From Artemia franciscana (Eukaryota > Arthropoda > Branchiopoda > Anostraca > Artemiidae): a stretch of DNA of 64,000 nucleotides. The notes below the pieces were generated by a model. The model was not told the origin of the DNA and ran no database searches. It was given only the letters and a program-made list of their open reading frames with translations. This document shows, piece by piece, positions 11,160 through 23,368 of this stretch. A program made the translations under genes and the position numbers. The DNA is taken from assembly GCF_032884065.1 (NCBI RefSeq), contig NC_088871.1:50860162-50924161 (forward strand). The letters are read 5' to 3'. The number at the start of each line of letters is the position of its first letter. Position 1 is the first letter of the stretch.

Positions 11160-12010
11160 GATGGTAGTTTAACCTTTTTCATTAGTTAAAAAAAGAACAT
11201 AGCAAATCTTTTCAGTTTTCCTCTATAAGAACCAAGATTTTGGCTTACTATTTTCTGGACAGAATTTTTCAACAATTTTTAGTTGTATATGCCATTTCGA
11301 AAATATGGACACATGCAGTATATTTTGATTTATTTTCACAGGTCAATTTATCCTGAAAAATAAATTCTCTTTTCTGTTCCTAAGACATTGTGTCTATTTA
11401 TATTGGTAACCTGGATGCACTTACACCCTCTTGATTTAGTTCTATAGTAAGGGCAGAAGTAAAAATAGCTGTAGGCCTGAAAGTTTCAACTTAAACTTTT
11501 CAAGCAATCTTGAGATACTGCTGAGATGTCTTACTGACAACTAGCATACACATAGCGCCTTTTGATTCTGTTTTAAAGCAAAATAAATTAAATTCCGTTC
11601 GCTTTTAATCGCCAAGGTCTTTTCGGTAAAAAAAAAATATTTTAATCTTTTCAGTTTTTGTCTATATGAATCAAGATTTTGCTTTAGTATTTATATGCTG
11701 AACAAAATATTCAACAATTTTTAATTATAGACGCCCTTCTGAAAATCTGGATACATATGGTATATTTTCACAGCTCAGCTTATCCTGAAAAATAAAACTT
11801 AATCCTCATATCTGTTCCTAAGAAATTTCATCTGTTTTTTTTTTTTTTTTTTACAACCTGGATACACTTACAGCCTTTTGATTTAGTTCCATAATAATAG
11901 CACAAGTAGTTATAGCTGTAACCCCATAAGTTTCATTTTAATCCCCTCAGACGCTCTTCAGATACTGTTGAGACGTCTTATTGACATCTAATATGCACGT
12001 AGTGCCATTT
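11160..12010. repeat. two tandem diverged copies of a dispersed repeat of about 430 bp
   Basis: 11200-11580 and 11640-12010 share an ordered series of words: CTTTTCAGTTTT, CAACAATTTTTA, TTATCCTGAAAAATAAA, CTGTTCCTAAGA, CTTTTGATTTAGTTC, GAGATACTG/CAGATACTG, then GACATCTA or GACAACTA. A third copy lies at about 16370-16720. There is no open frame across them. It is an unclassified non-coding family. Confidence 0.75.
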
Positions 12011-12330
12011 GAGTCCATTTCGTATGTTGACTTTTTCCCGAGTTTCGACGTAACACTTTAAATTAGGTATCCTTTTTTCAGACCACACTGTCTTTATATG
12101 ACGAACAAATAAACGTTCCAATATAAATATTTCCATTTATTTAGACAGTTAAAGCGGGTACAAGACCTGTTCTCAAGACTTGTGATCAAAATATCCAGAC
12201 TTTTGTATCTAGATAAATATCTAGATTGTCTAAGCAAATGGATTATCCCAATTGATAATTGGAGGCGTATTTTTTTTATCTATATATATAAAAATAAGTT
12301 GTCTGTCTGTGTGTCTGTCTGTGGATCAGG

Positions 12331-12402
12331 TGACGTCATGTTTCTGTGTCCACTGACGTCATGAAATTAGTTGTCGTCATTTTTGCTTTGACGGTGACGT
12401 CA
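12331..12402 (+). promoter_or_regulatory. cluster of three TGACGTCA palindromes
   Basis: TGACGTCA occurs at 12331, 12354 and 12395, just upstream of the first Helitron ORF. This octamer is the classical CRE/ATF-type binding site. The same cluster precedes the ORF in the other long Helitrons here, so it is probably part of the Helitron promoter. Function is inferred from position only. Confidence 0.55.
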
Positions 12403-12443
12403 TTCAAGATATTTAAGACATATGTTCACGTAGAAATCTATTA

Positions 12444-12788
12444 ATGTTTACAATGACTGATGAACTTACCATGGCAAAAGCCGATGAAGATGCTCAAAGA
12501 GTCTATGCCAAAAAACTTGCTGCTGATAGAGAAAGTCAGAAAAGAAAGCGTGCCGAGGAATCAAAAGAACAGCAAGGAAACAGGCTTGAGGCTAAAGAAC
12601 GCAAAACCACGCAGTTAGATGAAGATCCACCTGGACAGCGAGAGTCAAAACATATCAAAACTGAAAATGATAGCGATGATGATTGGGTTTGGGATTTTGA
12701 CTTGGATAAGGTCATCAATGCCTACCAGATTTTAGTTAAAAAAACAAAGGTTCGGCGATATGTATTTCATAGTGAAGCTGAAAAATAA
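12444..12788 (+). CDS. Helitron N-terminal charged ORF (114 codons)
   Basis: The protein is rich in Lys, Arg, Glu and Asp and predicted helical, with a run of the type ADRESQKRKRAEESKEQQGN and an acidic DSDDDW patch. A nearly identical frame is at 25561-25911, and an expanded repeat version at 43901-44344. It precedes the Rep part in this family and may be the N-terminus of the Helitron protein or a separate ORF. Two ATGs lie close together (12444 and 12453). The frame stops before the minisatellite. Its role is unknown. Confidence 0.6.
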   Translation: MFTMTDELTMAKADEDAQRVYAKKLAADRESQKRKRAEESKEQQGNRLEAKERKTTQLDEDPPGQRESKHIKTENDSDDDWVWDFDLDKVINAYQILVKKTKVRRYVFHSEAEK

Positions 12789-12859
12789 AGAAGAAAAAGA
12801 AAACTGAAAAAAGAAAAAATGTAAAAAACTAAAAAATACTAAAAAGAAAAACACTCAAA

Positions 12860-13012
12860 GAGAAATTACAGACCGGGACACAAGTGACGACCAGGACAGA
12901 GGGAATATAAATAGCGATCGGGACACTCAAAGAGAAATTACAGACTGGGATACCGGGACACAAATGACGACCGGGACACAGGGAATATAAATGACGACCA
13001 GGACACAGGTAT
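12860..13012 (+). repeat. Helitron-internal minisatellite (GACCGGGACAC type)
   Basis: Units of the form GACGACCGGGACACAGGG plus AATATAAAT are repeated several times, alternating with CTCAAAGAGAAATTACAGAC. The same array occurs in the Helitrons at 22019 and 25401, always in the same internal position. Confidence 0.85.
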
Positions 13013-13109
13013 TTAAGAATATCGTTCAAAGACAAATTTTTAATTGTAAGAAGACCGTTGAAAGAGAAATTTCTAATTGTAAAATGACTGAAGAACCTAC
13101 AATGGCAAC

Positions 13110-14542
13110 GGTACCACCATCGAAGTAGATAACCAGTGGGTTGTTCCATATTCCCCATTATTATCAAAAACATTTAATGCACACATAAACGTTGAATACT
13201 GTAACTCCGTAAAGGCAATCAAATACATATGTAAATACGTCAACAAAGGCAGTGACATGGCAGGTTTTGGCTTGCAGCCCAAAATCAAAGATTTCGACAA
13301 AATCGTACAATATCAGGCTGGAAGATACATAAGCAGTAATGAAGCTGTTTGGCGAATTTTTTCATTTCCGATACATGAACGTAGTCCAGCTGTTGTTCAC
13401 TTAGCGGTACATTTACAGAATGGTCAACGTGTTTATTTCTCGGAAACCAACGTGCAACAAAGAGCCCTGAATCCACCGGATACAAAATTAACAGCTTTTT
13501 TTTTCGCTTTGCAAAAATGATTCTTTTGCAAAAAAACTGCTGTATACTGAAGTGCCTTCGTATTACACGTGGAATACTAAAAATAAAGTATTTGAACGTC
13601 GAAAACAGGGTAAGTCAGTCGACGGCCAACCTACCATCTTCAAAGATACCACGATAGGAAGACTCTACACCGGTCACCCCAATCAACATGAATGCTTCTT
13701 TCTACGCCTGCTTTTGGTGAATGTACCCGGTCCGACATCCTTTGAGTATTTGAGAACTGTAAACGGTACTATACATGACACTTACCGTAGTGCATGCCAA
13801 GCTCTGAATTTATTGGAAAATGACCAACACTGGGATAACTGCATCAATGACGCGTGCGAAACGTCAACCCCAAGTGAAATTCGTGCATTGTTTGGCATCA
13901 TTTTAACAACTTGCTCTCCATCAGCTCCTACAGAGTTATGGGGAAAATATAAGTCAAAAATGTCCGTAGATATACTCCATCGAAAACAGTTAGAGACGTC
14001 AGATATGACTTTTGATTTTACATCAGAAATTTATAACTACACTTTAGTTATTATAGAAGATTTGTGCGTACGTATGGCTAACAAACCTCTTCAGGATTTG
14101 GGAATGCCTTCATCTAACCGTATCGCTGGTGTTTCGACATGTGTAGAATTGGATCGTGAACAAAGTTACAGTACGAGTGATCTATTGTCGTATGTACAAA
14201 ATAACATTTCCAAGTTAACGTCGGAACAAAAAGACATTTATGATACGATACTCAATTTCAGGACGTATACAACTACCTGCTGATTTCTGTAATTTAGTGA
14301 CGTCCAAAAATGAATTGATTGAAAAAGTATTTCCGAATATTCTAAAAAATTATAAAAATAATAAATGGCTAAGTGAAAGAGCGATTCTCGCACCCAAAAA
14401 TATAGACGTCCACGAAATCAACAATATTGTTTTGACCAAGATTCGAGACCAGGCAGTCCTTTACAAGTCAATCGACACAGTTTTGGAACCAAATGAAGCG
14501 GTTAAGTATGCATGTTTGTTTGTTTGTAAAAAGAGCGTTTGC
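13110..14542 (+). pseudogene. Helitron Rep/helicase protein, internally deleted and frameshifted
   Basis: Three frames in series match the usual order of a Helitron protein. 13110-13517 includes KYICKYVNKG, the Rep two-tyrosine region, and a Y-Q-A-G-R-Y-I-S block. 13520-14283 begins with SYYTWN and contains HPNQHE and GPTSFEYLRTVNG, the Rep-helicase linker. 14262-14542 holds helicase C-terminal blocks (WLSERAILAPKN). A one-base shift near 13500 lies in a T run. Between LTSEQKDIYDTIL and the next block the Walker A and B helicase motifs are missing, and the HUH part of Rep is missing upstream. Confidence 0.85.
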
Positions 14543-15005
14543 ATATGACGTCATTATTAGTACATACGGCTTTGTATATGCACAGACAATGGGAAAGCCA
14601 AGAATGTTGTATATTCGCAATTTTTACGTAGTTTAACTCCTGCAGACGAAATGAATGCTTGACTGAAAAATTCTAATTTATGGGCACACGTAAAAATATT
14701 AAAATTAACTACAAATATGCGTGTCCGATTGCAAAACGATGACTCTGGTCAAACATTTTCAGATCAATTGCTGGCAATTGGAAACGGAAAGTTCCCAGTA
14801 GTGGGAAAGCCAAAAATGTTGTATATTCGCAATTTTTACGTAGTTTGAAACACATATATAAATCTATCTATATTCACAGGTGGGACACAGGGACACAACT
14901 ACAATGGCGCGTAACGACTTACGCGCGCTGGGGGGCTTGGGGGGGCGCGAAGCGCCCCACCAACTAGGTGTTTGGGGTGGCGCGAAGCGCCACCCCAACA
15001 GCTAA

Positions 15006-16956
15006 TTATGTATAAATAGAAAAAGAGAGATATTATTATTTTAGTCTCAGTGAAAAACCTTGTAGCACTTCATCACCCCTTTTCCCCATCTAAAGGAATT
15101 TCTTTGGCGATTCTAATTGCTAGCAAGGGGGTTGAAAAAAAGCAGTTTGTCTGCCAAATTTCCATTTTATGGTGAAGTTGCGTAAAGTAAGGGGATCTTC
15201 ACAGGACAATGTAAAGATTAAAGCTCTTAGCAGAATGAGATGACAGTAGTAGTTGGAATTGAAATAAGAATTTTTATTATTTAAGAATCTTCTTACGAGG
15301 TTTAAGCAAGCTTCAAATGGTTCTTAAAACAACAGATTATCTTAAGCTAAATAATATGTTCGATACTCTGAAATTTCAAACTGTTTAGCCATTTATAAAA
15401 AAAAAAATGTGTTTGAAGACCTTGGTCTGAATAACAAAACATTTTGCAGCATTAAAATAGCTTAATGCCAAAACCACCAATCATATACAAACTGATAATT
15501 TACACTGCAGAAGTTGAAAAAGAAAACAATTAAAAATTTTAGACAAATTTAAACTATGAATATCACTTGTTTGTTGTGGGTTTGAGCCGGACTCGCCAAG
15601 CTGAACATTTATAACCATGCCCGCGATTATACAAATCAAAAAATATACTTATAACTGTATGACTGTATGACTTATGACCGTTCTAATATACTGAACAAAA
15701 TGGCTTTCAAAGATTTTGACTGGATCTGTATGAAAAATGAATGGGTTTCTGAGGAAGGCTGCTTACCCTTCGATCTCTTTTGACTCTCAAAGAGTACTAA
15801 AATTTTTTAATTTCCAATCGAACTAATTCCTTCAAAAGTCAATGATATCTCTAGCTATTAAAGAGGGACACTGCCTTATGATACTGCTTTTACATATATG
15901 AGGGGGCTCGCCCCCTCGTCAATACCTTACTTTCAACCGATCAGAACTTTCAACCGATCAAAAAAGAAAAAAAAGTGAGTTATCAATTCAATATACATTT
16001 ACCGATATTTTTCCTTATAATTTTTATTTTATTAAGTTAACACAGTAAAAACATGTAAAATGTATTCCTTTTTTAGTAAAGTGCAAATTATCTCATTGTT
16101 TAGAGAAGTAATGGAGGTTTTCAGCCCTATTCAAGTTCATTTTTGCCGGTTTTGAGGTTGATTCGGCTATTTAATTTCTGTTAGTTCTGGGTTTCAATTA
16201 TTTATTGATGGCAATTTGAAGCAGTTTTACCCTGGGAAAAATTTTGACTTTAGTTTTTGTTTTAATGGATCTCTTTACTTTTCTTTGAAATACTTGTTTT
16301 TCGAAAAAAGATTTAGAATTAATTTCTGTTCCTTTTTATGGAAAGATAAATATTTTATATCTTTGTTTTTTTTTTTCTATAAGAACTCATAGTTTGCCTT
16401 GCTGTTTGTGTGTTGGAGAATGCTTTTCAACTATTTTTAATCCTGACAAAGATAGTATTGTGTCATCTAATTTTATGTCTCCTCAAGTTGACCTGAAAAA
16501 CAAAGCTTAATACCATTCCCAAAAAATTCTATCTATGCTCTTTGACAAACTGCATACAATTACATATTTTTAAATATTTGAATTGTAAGAGCAAGATTGG
16601 TAATAGCAGTAGCCCCGAAAGTTTCAACGTAAAAGTAATTTTCGATATATTGCTGTGGTGTCTTATTGGCAGCCATACATACAGTTCCTTTTGATTAATT
16701 TTTAAGCAACATTAATTTTAAAATATTATGGACTAATTGCTTAATTGTGGGGGTTGACACATTCAACATCTCTAGAGACATATTTACTGGACCGTTCTAC
16801 TATACTGAACAAAATGTATGCCTAAAACTTTTGACTGGATCTGCATGGATAATGAATGGGATTCAGAGGAAGGCTGCTTGCTCTTCAATCTCTTTTGACT
16901 CAATCTCTTTGCCAATATTATGCCGAAATCGACAGTAAAAAGTGTCAGCGCGTCTG
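15006..16956. repeat. intergenic, with members of dispersed repeats
   Basis: 16370-16720 is a third copy of the about 430-bp family at 11160-12010 (order CTATAAGAA, CAACTATTTTTAAT, GACCTGAAAAACAAA, AGTTTCAACGTAAAA, GGTGTCTTATTGGCAGC). 15685-15790 and 16780-16905 are diverged copies of each other (ATACTGAACAAAATG, TTTTGACTGGATCTG, GAGGAAGGCTGCTT). No gene was recognised in this stretch. Confidence 0.65.
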
Positions 16957-17307
16957 ATGAATCGGGAAAGACCCGAAAAGCGCGTTCGAGAAAGCCCCTC
17001 CAAATCAGACTGCTGTATGAAATGCCTAACAGGCCTTGACGAGAGTTCTAAATGTTTGCAGTGCGACTCTTGCAGCAAATGGACATGTGCTATTTGTTTA
17101 AATTTGAATGATGAAGAATTTGCTGCATTGAGCTCGGCTACAAGTCAGCTTGAGAGCGCTTGGAACTGTTCTAAATGCCTTAAAAGCCCACCAACTCATG
17201 CTTCCAGTGTAGCAGACATAACGTCTGCCGTTTCAGCCGCCATGTTCCCCTTCCAGACAACTATCACCCAGATGCTAACTGAACTGGTCAAAGTACCATG
17301 GATACGT
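16957..17307 (+). pseudogene. LINE ORF1 with PHD-type zinc finger
   Basis: The cysteine pattern is C-x2-C, C-x2-C, C-x2-C and a final W-N-C-S-K-C, with the usual PHD tryptophan. A threonine or tryptophan stands where many PHD fingers have histidine. PHD-like fingers are a known feature of ORF1 in CR1-type LINEs, where ORF1 binds nucleic acid. The frame stops at 17310. A further ORF1-like block (LNIVALGIPVSGD) continues in another frame at 17463-17714, so the ORF is broken. The ATG at 16957 is the first in frame. Confidence 0.7.
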
Positions 17308-18179
17308 TGAAAGCAGACTTCAAACTTTTAAACACTAAAATGGTTACTATTGAGCAAAACCTCTCCACAAAGTGTGATGCAAAGACTACTTGGTCGATTG
17401 CCCAAGAAGAAATCAAATCTGCTAACATCTCAGCCCTCAGTGCATCCAATATTATATGAATAATGCGAGCTGAAAAGAATCATGATAGTCAAAAATTAAA
17501 TATTGTTGCACTTGGAATACCAGTGTCTGGTGACCTATCTATTTTTATTCAAGATTATCTAGTGCAGCAGTATTGCATCAATCATGGCGAGCTAATTAAT
17601 GTTAGACGTTTGACGTCTTGTCCAAATTCAACCCCAAGCCAAAATCCTCCACCGGCACTTTTCACTGTGTCTGGTTTCGAGGTTAAGAAAAAAAATCCTT
17701 CAGAAATAATTTGAACTCATAGCGGAAATCCAGTTTCGATCCGACCAATCCAGGGAGGATCGCCTTAAACATAAGAGAGCTTGTTCAGCAACTGAAAGAG
17801 AGAACAGCGTCAGGTGAAAAAAAAATCTTGCAATCAGGAACTTAGAAATCGTCATAAAAGACGATGAAGACCTGCTGTAGACTGCAGTTCCACAGCAGGG
17901 GATGATTTTGGACTAAGCTGTAATGTTTCTCATCTGGACAGACTATTGTCACCAGATGAGAGTGTAAATAGTTTGTTTGTTTCAGTTGATGATGGTGTTT
18001 CATGTATTAATGAGTTGTCTTCAAGTAGTTCCTATTTTTTCAGCGCTAATTCAACGGTTTCTTCTGGTGCTTCATCAGCTGAGCCTCTTTCTGCTGTTGT
18101 ATGTTTTGCTAATAAATCATCTCTGCACAGTGCAACCAAAAGTGCAACTCGTCATGCAAATGATATTAGAAAATGAAGG

Positions 18180-19765
18180 ATTCTTAGTGTGAACGCTGAC
18201 GGCCTCTTCAACAAGGTTCCAGGGCTCCATCTCCGCCTACCAAAAGAAATAGTTGATATTGCAGCCATATCTGAGATATGCCCCAAAAATGTGAAACAGC
18301 CTCTTACAGCCCAAGCACTTGAAATCAGTGGATACCAACTCATATGTAACATTGAGTCCAATGCCTGCAGGAGAGGTGTTTGAATATATGTAAAAAGCAG
18401 TTTCAAGGTAAGCACTTTGATTCCTTCTTCCCATTGCTGTGTTGGGGTTGAGAATGTCTGGGTTAGACTACAGTGTGGTAATTCTACAATGGCGGTCGGA
18501 GTGGTTTATCGTAGTCCTAATACTCCCTTTTGCCTTGAATCTGAACAGTATCTTGCTAATATCATTTCTGATATTATCAAAGACTCTTGCAACCAACATG
18601 TGGTGATTCTTCGAGACTTCTATCTTCCCAATTATAATTGGGTTGATGGTTCTGGTTTTATAGCCAAAAACAGGAATCTCCATTTCTTACTTGCCTGTCT
18701 GAACATTTGCTGTTCCAAACTGTTGACCAACCTACACGGTACAGAGATGGTCAAGCATCCAACATACTGGACCTAGTTATTCTTAATAATCCAGATTTGT
18801 GGACTAAAAATGAATTTCTTGCTCCTATTGGTAACAGTGATCATGCTGCTATCCTCACAGAATTGCGCTTGTTTACTACTCAACCTCTTCCTAAACAACA
18901 CAAAGTTATTGATTACAAGCGTATCTCTGAAAGACTTGCTGACTTTGATTGGGATACCATATTCACTTGGCAGAAATTCAAAGCTGTATTGCTAGTTTTT
19001 GAAAAAGCTCACACTAGAACATTTTGGAGGAGACAGGCAAAAACACTACCCTTCATGACTTGTCTAACTAGCAAACTACTGAATAGGAAGAATCGAACCT
19101 GGAAAAACTTTAAAAAAAAAATAAAACAGCTGCAAACTATCAAAAGTATCGAAAGGCACGGAATGAGGCCACCAATTCTATCAAACAACTGAAGAAGAGT
19201 CATGAAGAAAGGTTAGCTGAAAATATAAAAAATAATCCCAAGCTGTTTTGGCAGTATGCTTCTGTTAAATGTGGAAATAGGCACTCTGTCCCTGATTTTT
19301 TGTCAACAAAGCAGTTATTGAGCATCTTGATCAGAATCATCTTCTTAACAGCTCTCAACATGGTTTCTGATGCAACAGATCAGTTGACACTAATCTGCTT
19401 GAGTCATATGACTATATTACAAAACTACTGGAGTTGGGAATCCCTGTTGCCATGATCCTTCTTGATTTTTCAAAAGCATTCAACAAAGTTTGTCATAGGA
19501 GACTTGAGCTTAAGCTACAATCTATTGGTTTGGAGGAATAAATTCTTGAATGGATTCTGGATTTCTTGAGGAATTGTGTTCAGCATGTAAGAGTATTTGA
19601 TGCAGATGGCAATCCTATTCTCTCCTCCTCTCAGAATGTTATCAGTGGGGTTCCACAGGGTAGTGTTCTTGGCCCTACCATGTTCAATATTTTCATAAAC
19701 GATGCTCCCCTAGCGCTTTTGCAAATTTTGTATTTTTTTGCCAGAAGCCGGATCAGGGATACGTT
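18180..19765 (+). pseudogene. LINE ORF2: endonuclease and partial reverse transcriptase
   Basis: The endonuclease begins with SVNADGLFNK and AAISEICPKN. After a TGA at 18381 it continues with GVVYRSPNTPF and, in another frame, GNSDHAAI, the SDH box. The usual G-D-F-N box is R-D-F-Y here, so catalysis would fail. RT blocks follow: AMILLDFSKAFNKV and, at 19640-19700, SGVPQGSVLGPTMFN. The following F-A-D-D box is absent because the foldback element begins at about 19766. Several stops and frameshifts confirm it is dead. Confidence 0.8.
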
Positions 19766-21247
19766 TTCAAACAGTTCGTGGTAACAAACTGCAGTAAGAA
19801 GCGACCCGGCTCAATAGTAACCAATACTCTAAAAAACAGAGCTTTGATACCAATAGTTACATCAAAGAATTGCATTTTAGTGCTGTTTTTATATATATAA
19901 GTTTCAACAAGTTTAGTCTTACCCATCAAAAGTTACAAGCCTGAGAAAATTTGTCTTATTTTAGAAAATAGGAGGTAACACCCCCTAAAAGTCATAAAAT
20001 ATTAACAAAAATCACATCATCAGATTCAGCGTGTCAGAAAACCCTAGTGAAGAAGTGTCAAGCTTGTATCAACGAAAATGTGGACTTTTTTGCTAGAAGA
20101 CATATCACGGATGCGTATTCATTTGTTTTTCGTTTTTTTCCAGGGGTGATCGACCCAGTTGTCCTAGAATGTCGCAAGAGGGCTCATTCTGACGGATATT
20201 GAAAGGTCTAGTGCCCTTTTTAAGTGACCAAAAAATTGGAGGTCACGTAGGCCCCTCCCATGCACAATTTTTTCCCCGAGTCACCGGATCAAAATTTTTA
20301 GATAGCCATTCTGTTCAACTTAGTCAAAAACCTAAAAAGTATGTATTTGAGGACGACTTAATCTCCCCAGTCCCCATGGGAGTGGTTGCAAGTTATAAAC
20401 TTTGACTATTGGTTTCATATAGTAATTGTTAATTATGAAGTGTCCAGACGTTTTCAGGGGGATTTTATCGCGCTGGAGTGGGTTGCAGGGAGGAGGTTAC
20501 ATGGGAGGATCTTTCCATGAAGGAATTTTTCATGAGGGAAGACAATTTCCATGAAGAGGGAACAGGATTTTCTATCATTATCTGAAAAAACAATGAGAAC
20601 GTAAATAATTTTTTCAACTGGAAGTAATGAGCAGTATTAAAACTTAAAACAAACATAAAATATTACGGATATATTGGGGTTCGTCTCTTCCACAATACTT
20701 TGCTCTTTGTTCTAAAGTGTTTTATTAATTTCAACTATTTATTCTAAGACCTTTGTGAATTGGGGGTCGTTCTTATAGATTTGGGAAAAAATTCAAGCTT
20801 TATTGTAAAGAACGAGGTATTGATGAGGGGGCGAATCTTCTCATATACGTAATAAAAAATATACAAATATAGAATTTCGTTACGTAAGTTAATTCGTAGG
20901 GTACGTATGTTTATTACTAAGAAAAACGTTCGTAAAAAAAAATAAAACAATCTAGTTGCATTTTTAAGCTGCCAAAAATTGGAGGGCAACTAGGCCTCCT
21001 TGCCCACCCCCTTTTTTATCAAAATCGTCCGATCAAAACTATGAGAAAGCCATTTAGCCAAAAAAAATTAATAATATGTAAATTTCATTTAATCATTCAT
21101 GTGCGGTGAGCCAAAATCAAAACATGCATTAATTAAAAAAAGTTCAGAAGTTAAATGAAAAAAACTAGTTTTTTAACTGCAAGTAAGGAGCGACATTAAA
21201 ACGTAAAACGAACAGAAATTGTCCCGTATATTAAAGGGGTTGACGCA
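19766..21247 (+). mobile_element. foldback repeat element, copy B (right end missing)
   Basis: It begins TCAAACAGTTCGTGG as in copies A and C and follows them through the internal modules to the rightmost AAGTAAGGAGCGACATTAAA unit. It stops just inside the left arm of the large terminal hairpin, where an A-rich CTAAAAA array begins. It interrupts the LINE ORF2. It is more diverged from A and C than they are from each other. Confidence 0.8.
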
Positions 21248-21249
21248 TC

Positions 21250-21537
21250 CTCACTAAAAAGAAAAAAAAATTAAAAAAACTAATAAAGCAAAAAAACTAA
21301 AAAAAAAGAAAACAAATAAAAAACAAAAAAACTAAAAATGAAAAACTAAAAAACTAAAAAAAAGAAAAAAATAAAAAAAGGTAAAAAAATAAAAAGAAAA
21401 AAGCTAAAAAAGCAAAAAAGCAAAAAAAAACCTAAAACGAAAAAAAATAAAAAACTAAAAAGAAAAAAAGCTAAATAAACTAAAAAGGCTGCAAAACTAA
21501 AAAATAAACTAAAAAAAAAACTAAAAAAGAAACTATA
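21250..21537. repeat. A-rich CTAAAAA-type simple repeat
   Basis: Nearly 290 bp of variations on AAAAACTAAAAA with occasional G. The same kind of array occurs inside the Helitrons at 12805-12850, 22078-22970 and 26030-26070, so this may be what is left of an older Helitron. Open frames in it are artefacts of composition. Confidence 0.85.
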
Positions 21538-22013
21538 TCTATATATAAAAAAATATGTTGTATGTATACATGTTTGTTTGTTTGTGGGTTTGCATATGAC
21601 GTCATTATAAGATGACACTACAGACAAGGACACCGGGACAAAAATGACGACGGGGAAACAGGGAATGTTCGATTAGCAATCATCATCAACAAAGCTCAAG
21701 GGCAATCATTAGAATAATGAGGTATAGATCTGAATACGGATTGTTTTTCCCATGGAAAATTATATGTTGCATGTTCAAGAGCCGGTAAACCTGACAATCT
21801 ATTTATATGCACAGACAATGGGACAGCGAAGAATGTTGTATATTCGCAAGTTTTACGCAGTTGAAAACATATATATATATCTATCTATATTCACAGATGG
21901 GACACAGGGACACAACTACAATGGCGCGTAAGGACTTACGCGCGCGGGGGGCTTACGCACACCCCAACACAACTAGGTGTTGGGGTGGCGCGAAGCACCA
22001 CCCCAACAGCTAG
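21538..22013 (+). mobile_element. short non-autonomous Helitron
   Basis: It starts TCTATATATAAAAAA and ends with the GC hairpin (about 21978-22007) plus CAGCTAG followed by T. Inside are a trace of the minisatellite (near 21630) and a remnant of the helicase C-terminus (near 21690-21870). At 476 bp with no full ORF, it depends on an autonomous partner. Confidence 0.85.
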
Positions 22014-22077
22014 TTATATCTATATATATAAAAATAAGTTGTCTGTCTGTCTGTGGATGGATCAGGTGACGTCATGG

Positions 22078-22970
22078 AAAAAACTAAAAAAAGGCAAAAA
22101 CTACAAAAAAACTAAAAACTAATAAAAAAAAATAAAAAGGCTAAAAAACTAAAAAAACTAAAAAAAACTAAAAAAAGGTAAAAAACTAAAAACTAAAAAA
22201 AAAACTAAAAAAAAGGAAAAAACTGAAAAATAGAAGAGAAAAAGAAAACTAATAAAATTTTAGGCTAAAAAAGGTAAAAAACTAAAAACTAAAAAAAAAA
22301 CTGAAAAAACTAAAAAAAGGCAAAAACTACAAAAAAACTAAAAACTAATAAAAAAAAATAAAAAGGCTAAAAAACTAAAAAAACTAAAAAAAACTAAAAA
22401 AAGGTAAAAAACTAAAAAAAACTAAAAACTAAAAAAAACTAAAAAAAGGAAAAAACTGAAAAATAGAAGAGAAAAAGAAAACTAATAAAATTAAGAATAA
22501 AAATAAAAAAAAAATTAAAAAGATAAAAACTAAAAAAAAAAGTAAAAAGAAGAAACGAAAAAAAACTAAAAAAGCTAAAAAAAAAGGTAAAAACCAATAA
22601 AAAACTAAAAAGAAAAAAAGAAAAAAACTAAAAAAAAATTTCATCTAAAAAACTAAAAAAAACTAAAAAAGGTAAGAACTAAAAAATAAAAAAATAAATG
22701 ACGACACTCAAAGAGAAAGCGACCGGGACAAAAGGAATGTTCGATTAGCAATCAACAAAGCACCGGGACACGGAGTATAAATGACGACCAGGACATAAGT
22801 AAAAAAAAAACTAAAAAAACTAAAAAGAAGGTAAAAACTACAAAAAAACTAAAAAAAAAAAAAAACCTAAAAACTAATAAAAAACTAAAAAATCTAAAAA
22901 TCTAAATAAACTAAAAAAGAAAAAAAATAAAAAAGGAAAAAAATAAAGGAGAAAAACAAAACTAAAAAAC
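22078..22970. repeat. CTAAAAA-type array inside a Helitron
   Basis: Very A-rich sequence made of AAAAACTAAAAA, GGTAAAAAC and similar words. One block of more than 100 bp (with GGCAAAAACTAC) is present twice, at about 22085 and 22317, showing recent tandem growth. It is interrupted at 22697-22797 by minisatellite units. Confidence 0.85.
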
Positions 22971-23162
22971 GAATGTATATACAGACCGGGACACCGGGAT
23001 ACAAATGACGACCGGGACACAGGGAATATAAATGACCATACATAAGCCATAATGACCAGGATATAAGTAAAAAATATAAATGACGACCGGGACACAGGGA
23101 CACAACTACAACGGGGACGCCGGGGGGGCACAGGGGGATATAAATGACGACCGGGACACCGG

Positions 23163-23368
23163 GACAGGGAATGTTCGATTAGCAATCACCATCAACAAAG
23201 CTCAAGGGTAATCATTAGAATCATGAGGTATAGATCTGAATACGGATTGTTTTCCCATGGACCATTATATGTTGCATGTTCAAGAGTCGGTAAACCTGAC
23301 AATCTATTTATATGCACAGACAATGGGACAGCAAAGAATGTTGTATATTCGCAAGTTTTACGTAGTTA
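23163..23368 (+). pseudogene. Helitron helicase C-terminal remnant
   Basis: The reading frame, with stops, carries the block INKAQG, then G-I-D-L-N-T-D-C-F-like sequence, then SRVGKPDNLFICTDNGTA, ending at the stop before the 3' non-coding end. The same block is in better condition at 45830-46045. It corresponds to the last helicase motif of Helitron proteins. Confidence 0.7.

Larger units (their letters stand above)
12279..15005 (+). mobile_element. Helitron, deletion derivative 1
   Basis: The left end is TCTATATATATAAAA followed by (GTCT)n-like sequence. The right end is a GC-rich hairpin (about 14969-15000, GGGGTGGCGC-GAA-GCGCCACCCC) followed by CAGCTAA and a T. This is the Helitron signature: 5' TC, 3' hairpin, CTRR, insertion between A and T. 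Inside are a charged N-terminal ORF, a short minisatellite, the two-tyrosine part of Rep, and the flanks of the helicase. The HUH motif and the helicase Walker region are deleted, so it cannot move by itself. Confidence 0.9.
16957..19765 (+). mobile_element. CR1/jockey-like LINE, truncated and decayed
   Basis: An ORF1 with a PHD-like zinc finger is followed by an apurinic-type endonuclease and part of a reverse transcriptase, the order of CR1-type LINEs. The finger part of the RT is deleted near 19260-19300. The 3' end, including the catalytic Asp-Asp box and the 3' tail, is replaced by the foldback element starting at about 19766. Confidence 0.8.

Noticed and set aside
12860..13012. CRISPR-like array
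   Set aside because: The regular GACCGGGACAC units are directly adjacent, with no unique spacers, and lie inside a eukaryotic Helitron.
21346..23185. Phe/Lys-rich long minus-strand frames
   Set aside because: They come from the A-rich CTAAAAA arrays and minisatellite and have no protein-like composition.
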